DNA of 31,621 nucleotides from Bacteroidetes bacterium UBA2322 (GTDB lineage Bacteria > Bacteroidota > Bacteroidia > Chitinophagales > UBA2359): positions 1-31,621 of the forward strand of contig DDVC01000098.1 in NCBI GenBank assembly GCA_002345145.1, in the 5' to 3' direction. The notes under the pieces are model-generated. The model had not been told where the DNA came from and ran no database searches. It was given only the letters and a program-made list of their open reading frames with translations. Positions 24,034 through 31,621 of the stretch are shown here, one piece after another. Position numbers and translations under genes: made by a program. Position 1 is the stretch's first letter; each line of letters starts with the position of its first letter.

Positions 24034-25379
24034 TGAGGGGGTAAAATAACGCCGGTGTAGGTAAAGGGGCTTAGTTGTTTCAGCTCGGCTTTTACCGCAT
24101 CAGAAACAGCCAAGTCGTTAATAAAAGTATAAATGGCATCGGGCGTTATTTGTTCATGGGTTCGGCTCAAATTTTTGAGGGCTTCGTAGGGGTTCGCAAA
24201 TCCTTCGCGGCGCAAAACGGTTTGGATGGCTTCGGTAATTACCTCCCAGTGTGCTTGCAAATCGGCTTGCAGTTGAGGCTGGTTTAGGAGTAGTTTGTTC
24301 AGTCCTTTGGTGAGGTTGTTTAATGCCAGCAGGGTATGTGCAATGGGTACGCCTATATTGCGCAGCACGGTTGAGTCGGTAAGGTCGCGTTGCAATCGGG
24401 AAATAGGCAGTTTTGCCGATAGGTGTTCAAACAAAGCATTGGCAAGCCCCAAATTACCTTCGGCATTTTCAAAATCAATGGGGTTTACCTTGTGCGGCAT
24501 GGTAGAAGACCCCACCTCTCCCGCTACAATTTTTTGTTTAAAGTAATCCATTGAAATATAAGTCCACATATCTCGGCAAAGGTCAATCAATATGGTGTTA
24601 AGGCGTTTAAGGTTGTCAAAAACAGCGCCTAAGTTGTCGTAATGTTCTATTTGGGTAGTGTATTGGCATCGGGCAAGCCCTAAGTTATGCACAAAATTAT
24701 CGGCAAATTGGAGCCAGTTAATATGCGGAAAAGCAGCATGGTGGGCATTAAAATTACCTACTGCGCCGCCAAATTTGGCGGAAAATGGTATTTGGCTAAG
24801 CAGGTGCAGTTGGTTTTGGAGTCGCTCGGTAAATACTAAAATTTCTTTGCCCAACAGGGTAGGAGATGCCGGCTGCCCATGTGTGCGCGATAGCATGGGT
24901 ATATTTATCCATGCGGTTGCCTGTTGGTGCAGCAATGCCGCCACATTTTGGTAAGCGGGCAGCAGCACATTTTGCAGGGCTTCTTTTAGCAGCAGTGGCG
25001 TGGCAGTATTGTTTATATCTTGCGAGGTAAGCCCAAAATGCACCATTTCTTTTACCTCGCCCAAACCAAGCGTTTCCATTTTTTCTTTTAGCAGGTACTC
25101 TACCGCCTTTACATCGTGGTTTACCTTGCTTTCAATGGCTTTAATGCGAGCGGCATCTTGCTCCGAAAACTGTTCATAAACAGCTCTCAACGGCGCAAAA
25201 ACATCGGGATTGACCTCTTTTAACGCAGGCATGGGTATTTTGCAAAGTGCAATAAAGTATTCCACTTCAATGCGCACCCGATATTGCATAAGGGCGTACT
25301 CCGAAAAATAAGCGCTCAGCGCCCGAACGCTTTGCTGATACCTGCCGTCTATGGGCGAAATAGCAAAAAGAGAGGACAT
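24030..25379 (-). CDS. purB: Adenylosuccinate lyase
   Basis: Cytoplasmic enzyme of purine synthesis that releases fumarate from SAICAR and from adenylosuccinate. The superfamily signature GSSTMPHKVNP is at residues 290-300, with the following IDFENAEGN. The N-terminus SPIDGRYQQSVRALSAYFSEYAL and TSQDINNT (substrate-binding loop) place it in the long E. coli-like PurB subgroup; 449 residues is normal for that group. Start ATG at 25379. Possible -7 element TACTTTTG lies on the minus strand at 25433-25440, but no -33 partner is clear. The last four bases overlap the start of a small DUF5522-like gene. Confidence 0.97.
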   Translation of the reverse strand: MSSLFAISPIDGRYQQSVRALSAYFSEYALMQYRVRIEVEYFIALCKIPMPALKEVNPDVFAPLRAVYEQFSEQDAARIKAIESKVNHDVKAVEYLLKEKMETLGLGEVKEMVHFGLTSQDINNTATPLLLKEALQNVLLPAYQNVAALLHQQATAWINIPMLSRTHGQPASPTLLGKEILVFTERLQNQLHLLSQIPFSAKFGGAVGNFNAHHAAFPHINWLQFADNFVHNLGLARCQYTTQIEHYDNLGAVFDNLKRLNTILIDLCRDMWTYISMDYFKQKIVAGEVGSSTMPHKVNPIDFENAEGNLGLANALFEHLSAKLPISRLQRDLTDSTVLRNIGVPIAHTLLALNNLTKGLNKLLLNQPQLQADLQAHWEVITEAIQTVLRREGFANPYEALKNLSRTHEQITPDAIYTFINDLAVSDAVKAELKQLSPFTYTGVILPPQ

Positions 25380-25535
25380 ATAATAATGCAGCTTTTGGGG
25401 GTGAACCTTAAATAACCATTGCTAAACAACCGCAAAAGTAGGGGTTTTGGGGTAAATAGTGGTATGAGTGCGGTTAAACCAACCCCTAAAACCAATATCT
25501 AACCTAAGTTTACAGGCACAAATGGGCAAAGGGCA

Positions 25536-25564
25536 TTGGAAGTAACCATTTTTGCCTAACTTTG
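25536..25564 (+). promoter_or_regulatory. Candidate lpxH promoter
   Basis: TTG at 25536-25538 and TAACTTTG at 25557-25564, 18 nt apart, match the Bacteroidota promoter form. The ATG at 25569 is only five bases past the -7 element, so the transcript may begin at or next to the start codon. Confidence 0.5.
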
Positions 25565-25568
25565 TAAG

Positions 25569-26348
25569 ATGAATGAGCTATACAACCCCCCAAGCGCTAA
25601 GCCCGAAAAGGTGTATTTTGTATCGGATTTTCATTTGGGCGCACCCAACAGGGCGGCAAGTTTAGAGCGGGAGAAAAAATTTGTCCGGTTTTTAAACAAC
25701 ATTCAGGATAAGGCAACACGTTTATATATTTTGGGCGATTTGTTTGATTTTTGGTTTGAGTATAAAACAGTAGTACCCAAGGGTTACGTGCGGGTATTGG
25801 GTAAACTGGCAGAGCTGGCAGACGGCGGGTTGCCCATACAATTTTTTACCGGCAACCACGACCTTTGGATGTTTGGTTATTTTGAGCAGGAACTGGGCAT
25901 ACCCGTACACCATAAACCCATTATTACCCAAATAGAAGGTAAAACTTTTATGATAGGACACGGAGATGGGCTGGGACCCAACGATAGAGGATATAAAATA
26001 CTGAAAAAGTATTTTTTTACCAACCGCTTATGCCAGTTTTTGCTGGGCGCTTTGCACCCCGATTGGGCAATAGGCTTGGCATCTTATTTTTCTAAGCGAA
26101 GCCGCCTGCATACCGGCAGCGCCGATGAGCAGTTTTTGGGCGAGGAGGGGGAGTGGCTGGTTCAGTACGCCAAACGCAAACTGCAAACACTGGCTATTGA
26201 TTTTTTTGTTTTCGGGCATAGGCATTTGCCCCTTAAAATACCCATTCAAAACAGCATTTACATTAACTCAGGAGACTGGATAAAATACAACTCTTATGCA
26301 CTTTTTGAACAACAGCAAATCAACCTTTGCTACTTTAACCCTCGTTAG
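25569..26348 (+). CDS. lpxH: UDP-2,3-diacylglucosamine diphosphatase (LpxH type)
   Basis: Calcineurin-like metallophosphoesterase that cleaves UDP-2,3-diacylglucosamine to lipid X in lipid A synthesis, at the inner face of the inner membrane. The metal-binding motifs are all seen: DFHLG (20-24), GDLFDFW (56-62), GNHD (95-98), GHGD (130-133) and GHRHLP (216-221). Length 259 residues fits the Bacteroidota LpxH. The start is ATG 25569; there is no other in-frame Met before the first motif. The next gene begins inside this one, overlapping by 53 bp in another frame. Confidence 0.93.
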   Translation: MNELYNPPSAKPEKVYFVSDFHLGAPNRAASLEREKKFVRFLNNIQDKATRLYILGDLFDFWFEYKTVVPKGYVRVLGKLAELADGGLPIQFFTGNHDLWMFGYFEQELGIPVHHKPIITQIEGKTFMIGHGDGLGPNDRGYKILKKYFFTNRLCQFLLGALHPDWAIGLASYFSKRSRLHTGSADEQFLGEEGEWLVQYAKRKLQTLAIDFFVFGHRHLPLKIPIQNSIYINSGDWIKYNSYALFEQQQINLCYFNPR

Positions 26349-27159
26349 CCTTTTAGTAGCTTTTTGGGCGCTAACGGCATCTTTTGCGCCCATACCTAAG
26401 GGCAATTACACCCTTGTTAACTCAGTGCCGGTAAACGCCCGGTTTTTAACCACCGATTTTTTAAAGAGCGCCTACGTAATTAACAACAAAAACCAAGTAA
26501 TGAAGTACGACTCTACCGGCGCACTGCTCCAAGTGTTTAGCGAGGAGCGGTTTGGTAAACTGCACTCCGTAGATGCCACCAGCCCTTTTAATGTGGCGCT
26601 TTTTTACAAAGATTTTGCCACCATTATTACCACCGATATGCGCCTGAACGCCAAACGCTACTACAAACTGGCTTCAATAGGGCTAAACAATGTAACTACC
26701 ATGTGCCTTGCCAACGACAACTATATTTGGGTATATGACATGGGCGATGGTAAACTCAAAAAAATTGACCATAATTACCAAGTTATTCAGCAGAGCCTTA
26801 GCCTGCCCCAACTGTTGGGCGAAAACATTGAACCCAACTACTTAGTAGAAAGCGGTGGATTGCTTTACATGAACATACCCAACTTAGGTGTGCTTACTTT
26901 TGATGTGTTTGGTACGTTTTACTCCGCTATTTCAAACGCCGATATGGGTGTGGATAAACTGGATTCTTTTCAGGTTATTGACCATAAAATTGTGTTTTTT
27001 AACGACGGCTACCTCTATATTTATGACGTGGCAACGGGTGTAGCCGATGCCATACCCGTGCCAAAAAGCGGGAAAACCGAACAGGTGCGCGTAGAAAAAG
27101 GCAGGCTTTATATGCTCAACGCTGATAATACCCTTAATTTTTACCTGCAAACCAAGTAG
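26296..27159 (+). CDS. Secreted beta-propeller-like protein of unknown function
   Basis: A 287-residue protein with a signal peptide (FATLTLVSLLVAFWALTASF, then AP). The mature part has repeated short strands with aromatic and Asp/Gly turns (YVINNKNQVMKYDSTGALL, IWVYDMGDGKLKKID, YLYIYDVATGVADAIPV), the look of NHL/WD-like blades of a beta-propeller. There is no lipobox or T9SS domain, so it is probably periplasmic. The start at 26296 overlaps lpxH by 53 bp; I keep it because the signal peptide lies in the overlap and later Met codons would lose it. It is co-transcribed with lpxH by position, which hints at an envelope role but does not prove one. Confidence 0.8.
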   Translation: MHFLNNSKSTFATLTLVSLLVAFWALTASFAPIPKGNYTLVNSVPVNARFLTTDFLKSAYVINNKNQVMKYDSTGALLQVFSEERFGKLHSVDATSPFNVALFYKDFATIITTDMRLNAKRYYKLASIGLNNVTTMCLANDNYIWVYDMGDGKLKKIDHNYQVIQQSLSLPQLLGENIEPNYLVESGGLLYMNIPNLGVLTFDVFGTFYSAISNADMGVDKLDSFQVIDHKIVFFNDGYLYIYDVATGVADAIPVPKSGKTEQVRVEKGRLYMLNADNTLNFYLQTK

Positions 27160-27221
27160 GCAGTGGGTAGTGGGTAGTTTTGGTAGATAGTATCGGGTAG
27201 TCATTAATGGGTACTAACCGC

Positions 27222-27493
27222 TAATCACTAATTTACGCCTTTGCAAGAGATAAAATCGGGTAACTACTTAGGCACACCCACCCCATTCAAACTCATAACG
27301 TATTTGCCGGCTAATTGGTAGCATTTTACACAAAGAACGCAAAGTCTTTGCCACCTTTGTGCTAACCTTTGTGTTCTTTGTGGTTATCCTAAGGAGTTTA
27401 GGTAAGACCAAAACAAATGCTAAGTAGTTACGAAATCGGAATGGTAATCAGTACTAATCACTAATTTGCGCCTTTGCAAGAGATAAAATCGGG
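27222..27493. repeat. Direct-repeat-bounded unit with internal inverted ends
   Basis: A 39-bp direct repeat with one substitution bounds the unit (27222-27260, 27455-27493). Its inner edge adjoins a perfect 12-bp inverted repeat (27260-27271 and 27420-27431). Between these lies the 17-bp stem and the 34-bp dispersed repeat. This could be a nested small mobile element, or a duplicated intergenic block into which one inserted. Confidence 0.7.
27310..27343. repeat. Dispersed intergenic repeat, copy 2
   Basis: Matches 19918-19951 at 30 of 34 bases. Only two copies were found by eye in this window. Confidence 0.75.
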
Positions 27494-27501
27494 CTTGTAG
27501 T

Positions 27502-27536
27502 CATAACTCATAACGCATAATTCATAATTCATGACT
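27502..27536. repeat. Degenerate heptamer repeat, five units
   Basis: CATAACT, CATAACG, CATAATT, CATAATT and CATGACT in a row. The first is the complement of the AGTTATG unit in the arrays beside metH and mutL. Located 91 bp before kynA. Confidence 0.75.
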
Positions 27537-27627
27537 ATCATGAGCGGCTCATCGGGCAATTTTTAGTACCTTTACCCCTTGTAAATCAACCTTTTTCTAA
27601 CCTTTTTTTCGGCAAACCAACAGATTT

Positions 27628-28614
27628 ATGTCCGACAACCCAAAAAATACCCTCTCGCCCGAAATTATTGACCGCATACGCCAACTCGAAGCCAAATACG
27701 AAGCTATGGGGCAAAACCTGCTCTCCTACTTAGACGGCTTGCTTTATGATGATTATCTTACTTACTGGGACTATATAAAACTTGATGTGTTGCTCAATTT
27801 ACAGCAACCCATTACCCCTTTTAAAGACGAACAAGTATTTATTATATACCACCAAATAACCGAGCTTTACTTTAAGCTAATCATAAACGCCCAAAAAGAA
27901 ATTACCGATGCCGAAACGCCGCTTGCACCGCCCGATTTTGCCAAATACCTTCAACGCATAAACAGCTATTTTGATGCCCTCATTAAATCGTTTGAAATTA
28001 TGGTGAGCGGTATGGATAAAGAGCAATTTCTCAAATTCAGGATGTCGTTATTGCCGGCAAGCGGGTTTCAGTCGGCTCAGTTTAGGCTCATTGAACTCTA
28101 CGCTACTGATTTGCAAAACCTAATTGCCGCCCCAATGCGCCACCGGTTGCCCCCCAATGCCACCATAGCCCAACAATACGAGTACCTGTACTGGAAACAA
28201 GGGGCAAGCGAACTGGCAACCGGTAAAAAAACACTTACCCTACTTCAGTTTGAAAAAAAATACGACGAACTGTTTGTGCAAACTGCCCGGCAATATGCCC
28301 ATAAAAACCTGTGGCAAACTTACCTAAATTTGCCCGATGAACAACGCCATTATACCCCGCTAATAGGACAACTGCGCCTGTTAGACCACAATGCGAATGT
28401 ACTGTGGCCGCTCATGCACTTTAAATCGGCAGTGCGCTACCTTCAGCGCGACCCGCAAGATATAGCCGCCACAGGTGGTACCAACTGGCAAAAATACCTG
28501 CCCCCGAAAAACCAAGGCATCATTTTCTTTCCGCAATTGTGGACAGAACAAGAACAACAAGAATGGGGTAAAAAAGCACAAACCGAAGTGCTTGCCACCC
28601 TGCGGCAGAGCTGA
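27628..28614 (+). CDS. kynA: Tryptophan 2,3-dioxygenase
   Basis: Heme enzyme that opens the indole ring of tryptophan to N-formylkynurenine. Motifs: YWDYIKLDVLLNLQQP (family Y.DY..L..LL), the distal-heme HQITELYFKLI with His75, and SLLPASGFQSAQFRLIE. The proximal heme His is most likely in LWPLMHFKSAVRYL, followed by a conserved ATGGTNWQKYLPP. Length 328 residues is longer than the ~280 of Xanthomonas TDO and like other Bacteroidota forms. No kynureninase or formamidase gene is adjacent, so any pathway partners are elsewhere. Start ATG at 27628, with no SD sequence. Confidence 0.9.
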   Translation: MSDNPKNTLSPEIIDRIRQLEAKYEAMGQNLLSYLDGLLYDDYLTYWDYIKLDVLLNLQQPITPFKDEQVFIIYHQITELYFKLIINAQKEITDAETPLAPPDFAKYLQRINSYFDALIKSFEIMVSGMDKEQFLKFRMSLLPASGFQSAQFRLIELYATDLQNLIAAPMRHRLPPNATIAQQYEYLYWKQGASELATGKKTLTLLQFEKKYDELFVQTARQYAHKNLWQTYLNLPDEQRHYTPLIGQLRLLDHNANVLWPLMHFKSAVRYLQRDPQDIAATGGTNWQKYLPPKNQGIIFFPQLWTEQEQQEWGKKAQTEVLATLRQS

Positions 28615-28629
28615 TAGGTTCTATTGTTT

Positions 28630-29496
28630 TTATCTAAACCGATTTTTTCCCTTATATTGCCAGTATTTAATCAGCAAAAACCCAAACAACATACCACCTA
28701 AGTGGGCAAAATGCGCTACATTATCGCCCGGGCTGTTTGATAAGCCCATAGATAAAGCAACAATGCCTAAAATTAACACCAAATACTTGATTTTTATTGG
28801 AAACAAAAAATACACATACACCACTTGATTGGGGAATAACATACCATACGCCATAAGCAAGCCATATACTGCCCCCGATGCCCCCACTGCTACCCGCAGG
28901 TTTAGGAAGTAGTCTTTATAGTTGCTCAAAAACGCACTTATATTATTGAGGAGTAGTTGGTTATCGGGCTGGTTGTTAAAGGCGGCAAATGTTTCTGAAA
29001 ACTGCCGGTAGCGGTTATACATATCAAAATCAATTCCTTCGCTTACTACAAAGCGATGATTTTGGGTAAGTTGCCACAAGGTATCGGCGCTGGGATTGGC
29101 AAGATAGGCATTGAGCAAAGCAATATCAGGGTAGAGTTCTATGTAAGAAGTAAGCGAGTAAAGGGCAGAAGCGCCAATGCCGGTAAGCAGGTAAAAGGTA
29201 AGAAACCGCCGTGGTCCCCACAGGTTTTCCAGTACGGAGCCAAACATCCACAGGGTAAACATGTTAAAAAGCAGGTGGGTAAAACTGCCATGTGCAAACA
29301 TGGTGGTAATAAACTGGTACAGCCTAAAATCGGGAGCTAACCAAAGATGCAAACCCAGCAGTTTATTAAGGTCAAGGTTAAAGGCAGTTTGAAAAGCCGG
29401 CACGGCAAGCATTACCAAAACGTTAATAATAAGCAGGTTTTTTACCACATCGGGCATTACATTAAAACCACCGGGCTGAAGGTTGGGTTGTTGCAT
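28630..29496 (-). CDS. Rhomboid-family intramembrane serine protease
   Basis: Polytopic membrane protease that cuts transmembrane substrates. The early helices include FAHGSFTHLLFNMFTLWMFG, the rhomboid TM2 signature. Catalytic Ser is in VGASGAVYGLL (residue 207 from this start) and catalytic His in AHFAHLGGMLFG (residue 265). Between TM3 and the Ser helix there is a hydrophilic stretch of about 80 residues (from SYIELYPD to YFLNLRVA) that is longer than the GlpG loop. I chose the ATG at 29496 (MQQPNLQPGG); an upstream ATG at 29523 adds nine residues. The gene converges with kynA and lies downstream of mutL on the same strand. Confidence 0.92.
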   Translation of the reverse strand: MQQPNLQPGGFNVMPDVVKNLLIINVLVMLAVPAFQTAFNLDLNKLLGLHLWLAPDFRLYQFITTMFAHGSFTHLLFNMFTLWMFGSVLENLWGPRRFLTFYLLTGIGASALYSLTSYIELYPDIALLNAYLANPSADTLWQLTQNHRFVVSEGIDFDMYNRYRQFSETFAAFNNQPDNQLLLNNISAFLSNYKDYFLNLRVAVGASGAVYGLLMAYGMLFPNQVVYVYFLFPIKIKYLVLILGIVALSMGLSNSPGDNVAHFAHLGGMLFGFLLIKYWQYKGKNRFR

Positions 29497-29586
29497 ATAA
29501 ATAAAGTAACTTAGGTAGAGCAAATATGGGTTTAACGGGCAGTAAAAGCTAAATAAGCCCGATTTTTGAGTGTAAAACGCTTACCA

Positions 29587-31521
29587 TTAACCCCTTTTGC
29601 GTTCAAATTGTTTTTCAATATCGGTTAGGGCATACTCAATAAAGGTAGGTTTTCCGGTGGGGCTAACATAGGGCATTTGGCAGGCAAAAAGTTGGTCGGC
29701 AAGGGTTTGCAGCAAACCGGCGGGCAGTTTTTCGCCCCGTTTAAGGGCATTGGATTTAGCCATGGTAAGCGCCAGCGCCTCCTGATTATTGGTTTTAAGG
29801 TTGGCAAGGTTAATTTTAAACTGCTCAAGGAGCAGCTCAATGGTATGCTGCGAATCTTGATTGAGCATACCTGCCTGCGAAGGCACGCCCCGCAACACAA
29901 AACTGTGCTGCCCAAACTCGGCAATATCAAAGCCCAGCGCGGTAATATCGGGCAAAATGAGCCTAAGCAGCTCGGCATCGGGCTTACTGAGGTCTAAGGT
30001 TTGTGGAAACAGTAGTTGCTGCGAAGCAGGCAGGTTGTTGTTAAACATTTGCATATATCGCTCATACAAAATGCGTTCTGATGCTAATTGCTGGTCAATC
30101 AACACAAAGCCCGATTTGATGGGGTACAGCACATACGCATTATGTAACTGAAATGGGAGGGCTTGGTTGGTAGGCAGGGGCGTATCTTGGTCATTGGTTT
30201 GCCGGTTGGCTGCGGGCAGGGTAATGGTTTGCTGCATACCGGAGGCATTGGTTACAGCATCATCGGTATCTTCAAAATCTGTTTCAAAATCGGCTTGTTC
30301 GGCAGGTTGTTCGGTTTGGGGAGTTAAAATCGGAATATCGGGCGTTCGGTACAACTCCTCCCAATTAGGGGCAACAGATTTGCGGTGCTTTTGGGTTGTT
30401 GGCAGATAGTCCTTTTTGTTTTCGCGCTCCTTAGTTGGTGGTAGTGGTGGTTCTTTTTGATTGGAATGAATAAGGGGCGTAAAAATAGAGGGTATGTTTA
30501 CATCGGTTTCAAAATCAAGTGTTGGGGTAATGTTGTGCTGCCCCAAAGCCCTTGCTACACTGGTTTTAATGAGGGTGTAAATAACTTGCTCATTGTCAAA
30601 CTTAATTTCCTGCTTAGTAGGGTGTACGTTTACATCAATGCGGGCGGGTTCTATATCAATAAAAACGAGGTAAAAGGGGTAAGTTTGTTCAGGTATCAGT
30701 TTTTCATAGGCGCTCATAACAGCGTGGTGCAGGTAACTGCTTTTTATATAGCGTTCATTAACAAAAAAGAACTGGTCGCCCCGCGTTTTTTTTGCAAATT
30801 CGGGCTTGCCTACAAAGCCAAACAGGCGCAAAAAATCCGATTCTAACTCTACCGCTACCATTCGTTCATTATACGAAGCGCCTAAAATACCTACTATGCG
30901 TTTTTTAAGTTTATCGGCAGGCAGGTTATACACTTCTGCTCCGTTATGAAAAAGTTTAAATCCTACGGTAGGATTGGCAAGCGCTATGCGCTGAAATTCT
31001 TCTAAAATGTATTTGTACTCAATAGCGTCAGATTTAAGGAAATTTCGCCTTGCGGGCACATTAAAAAACAAGTTTTTAACCGAAATAGCGGTGCCCTGTG
31101 CGCAATGGCAAGGCTCGTGCAGTTTTATTTCTGATGCCTCTATTTGCACCAGCGTACCCAATTCGGCAGTTAGTGGGCGGGTTTTAAGTTCTACCTGCGC
31201 CACTGCTGCTATAGATGCCATTGCCTCGCCCCTAAACCCCATGGTGCGAATGGCAAACAAATCGGCAGCATTTGTTATTTTAGAGGTTGCATGACGCTCA
31301 AAACATAACCTTGCATCGGTTTCCGACATGCCACTGCCATTGTCTATTACCTGAATGAGTTTTTTACCTGCTTCTTTTACTATGAGTTGTACATGGGTAG
31401 CCCCTGCATCAATGGCGTTTTCCATCAGCTCCTTTACCACTGAGGCAGGGCGCTGCACTACCTCGCCGGCGGCTATTTGGTTGGCTATGGAATCGGGCAA
31501 AAGTTTGATAATATCGGGCAT
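29587..31521 (-). CDS. mutL: DNA mismatch repair protein MutL
   Basis: GHKL ATPase that links mismatch recognition to strand removal. The N-terminal ATPase is well kept: ELMENAIDAGAT with Glu31 and Asn35, DNGSGM (60-65), and MGFRGEA (94-100). It is followed by the KNLFFNVPARRNFLK loop and the NVHPTKQEIKF strand. A long acidic linker (about 345-455) precedes the dimerisation domain. There, the nuclease motif DQHA(x)2E(x)4E of endonuclease-type MutL reads DQQLASERILYE (476-487): both Glu are present but the His is Gln. The zinc motif CPHGRP near the C-terminus reads SPTGKP. Length 644 residues is normal. The start ATG (31521) is followed upstream by a heptamer repeat. Confidence 0.96.
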   Translation of the reverse strand: MPDIIKLLPDSIANQIAAGEVVQRPASVVKELMENAIDAGATHVQLIVKEAGKKLIQVIDNGSGMSETDARLCFERHATSKITNAADLFAIRTMGFRGEAMASIAAVAQVELKTRPLTAELGTLVQIEASEIKLHEPCHCAQGTAISVKNLFFNVPARRNFLKSDAIEYKYILEEFQRIALANPTVGFKLFHNGAEVYNLPADKLKKRIVGILGASYNERMVAVELESDFLRLFGFVGKPEFAKKTRGDQFFFVNERYIKSSYLHHAVMSAYEKLIPEQTYPFYLVFIDIEPARIDVNVHPTKQEIKFDNEQVIYTLIKTSVARALGQHNITPTLDFETDVNIPSIFTPLIHSNQKEPPLPPTKERENKKDYLPTTQKHRKSVAPNWEELYRTPDIPILTPQTEQPAEQADFETDFEDTDDAVTNASGMQQTITLPAANRQTNDQDTPLPTNQALPFQLHNAYVLYPIKSGFVLIDQQLASERILYERYMQMFNNNLPASQQLLFPQTLDLSKPDAELLRLILPDITALGFDIAEFGQHSFVLRGVPSQAGMLNQDSQHTIELLLEQFKINLANLKTNNQEALALTMAKSNALKRGEKLPAGLLQTLADQLFACQMPYVSPTGKPTFIEYALTDIEKQFERKRG

Positions 31522-31536
31522 GGGAAGTTTGTGAAA

Positions 31537-31620
31537 AGTTATGAGTTATGAGTTATGAGTTATGAGTTATGAGTTATGAGTTAGGAGTTATGAGTTAGGA
31601 GTTAGGAGTTAGGAGTTATG
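31537..31620. repeat. Heptamer tandem repeat, 12 copies, running off the window
   Basis: Twelve full units of AGTTATG or AGTTAGG starting 15 bases from the mutL ATG and continuing to the last base, so the true length is unknown. Same unit and mix of variants as the array at 4971-5061. Confidence 0.95.
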
Positions 31621-31621
31621 A

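Larger units (their letters stand above)
27160..27627. other. Gene-free repeat cluster between the propeller gene and kynA
   Basis: No gene is supported. It contains a 39-bp direct repeat (27222-27260 and 27455-27493, one mismatch), a 12-bp perfect inverted pair GTAACTACTTAG (27260-27271) and CTAAGTAGTTAC (27420-27431), a 17-bp stem ACACAAAGAACGCAAAG (27328-27344) with CTTTGTGTTCTTTGTGG (27367-27383; 15 of 17 pairing), the dispersed repeat 27310-27343 and degenerate heptamers at 27502-27536. A partial -7 match, TACCTTTA (27567-27574), precedes kynA. Confidence 0.75.

Noticed and set aside
31537..31620. Possible CRISPR array at the right edge
   Set aside because: Same contiguous 7-bp unit without spacers.
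1..31621. tRNA, rRNA or riboswitch genes
   Set aside because: No cloverleaf, T-loop consensus or known aptamer core was recognised by eye; this is not a full covariance search.

Overview
The window reads as chromosomal DNA of a Bacteroidota bacterium, probably an aerobic free-living member of the Chitinophagia/Saprospiria side of the phylum; the class is a guess. Evidence: a type IX secretion (T9SS) type A C-terminal sorting domain, promoters of the TTG/TTTG-N17-20-TAnnTTTG kind, A-rich start contexts without Shine-Dalgarno sequences, a MetH reduced to its homocysteine module, a double-glycine-leader peptide of Bacteroidota type, and heme A synthase (CtaA), which implies aerobic respiration.

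Layout. 1-623: decayed 3' end of a transposase with its IS terminus. 648-8022 (minus strand): MoxR ATPase, AlkC glycosylase, IscA/HesB-type Fe-S protein, a coiled-coil protein, the MetH homocysteine module, a heptamer tandem repeat, a PP2C phosphatase, a zinc-ribbon membrane protein, a zinc-finger methyltransferase and a rhodanese lipoprotein. 8295-11489 (plus): pssA, then two tandemly duplicated EGF-like lipoproteins separated by a small inverted-repeat element. 11585-16007 (minus): ctaA, asnB and a Wzx-like flippase. 16158-19354 (plus): LOG-family hydrolase, an unannotated 47-residue GG-leader peptide with its own promoter and terminator, and a TPR sensor histidine kinase. 19355-20094: a 326-bp non-autonomous element plus intergenic repeats. 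20095-22170 (minus): a T9SS cargo protein broken by a 129-bp inverted-repeat element. 22439-25379 (minus): FAD oxidoreductase, a 59-residue DUF5522-like protein translationally coupled to purB, and purB. 25569-28614 (plus): lpxH, an overlapping secreted propeller-like protein, an intergenic repeat cluster, and tryptophan 2,3-dioxygenase. 28630-31521 (minus): rhomboid protease and mutL. A second heptamer repeat runs off the right edge.

Most genes are housekeeping (pssA and lpxH for the envelope, purB for purines, ctaA for respiration, mutL and alkC for DNA repair). The accessory signal is in the gaps. Three short non-autonomous inverted-repeat elements of different types sit at 10259-10394, 19355-19680 and 21895-22023. 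One of them inactivates an exported protein and another landed exactly on the stop codon of the histidine kinase. Heptamer tandem repeats abut the starts of metH and mutL. The most system-like item is the small GG-leader peptide with a polyproline core, encoded just upstream of an orphan TPR histidine kinase.
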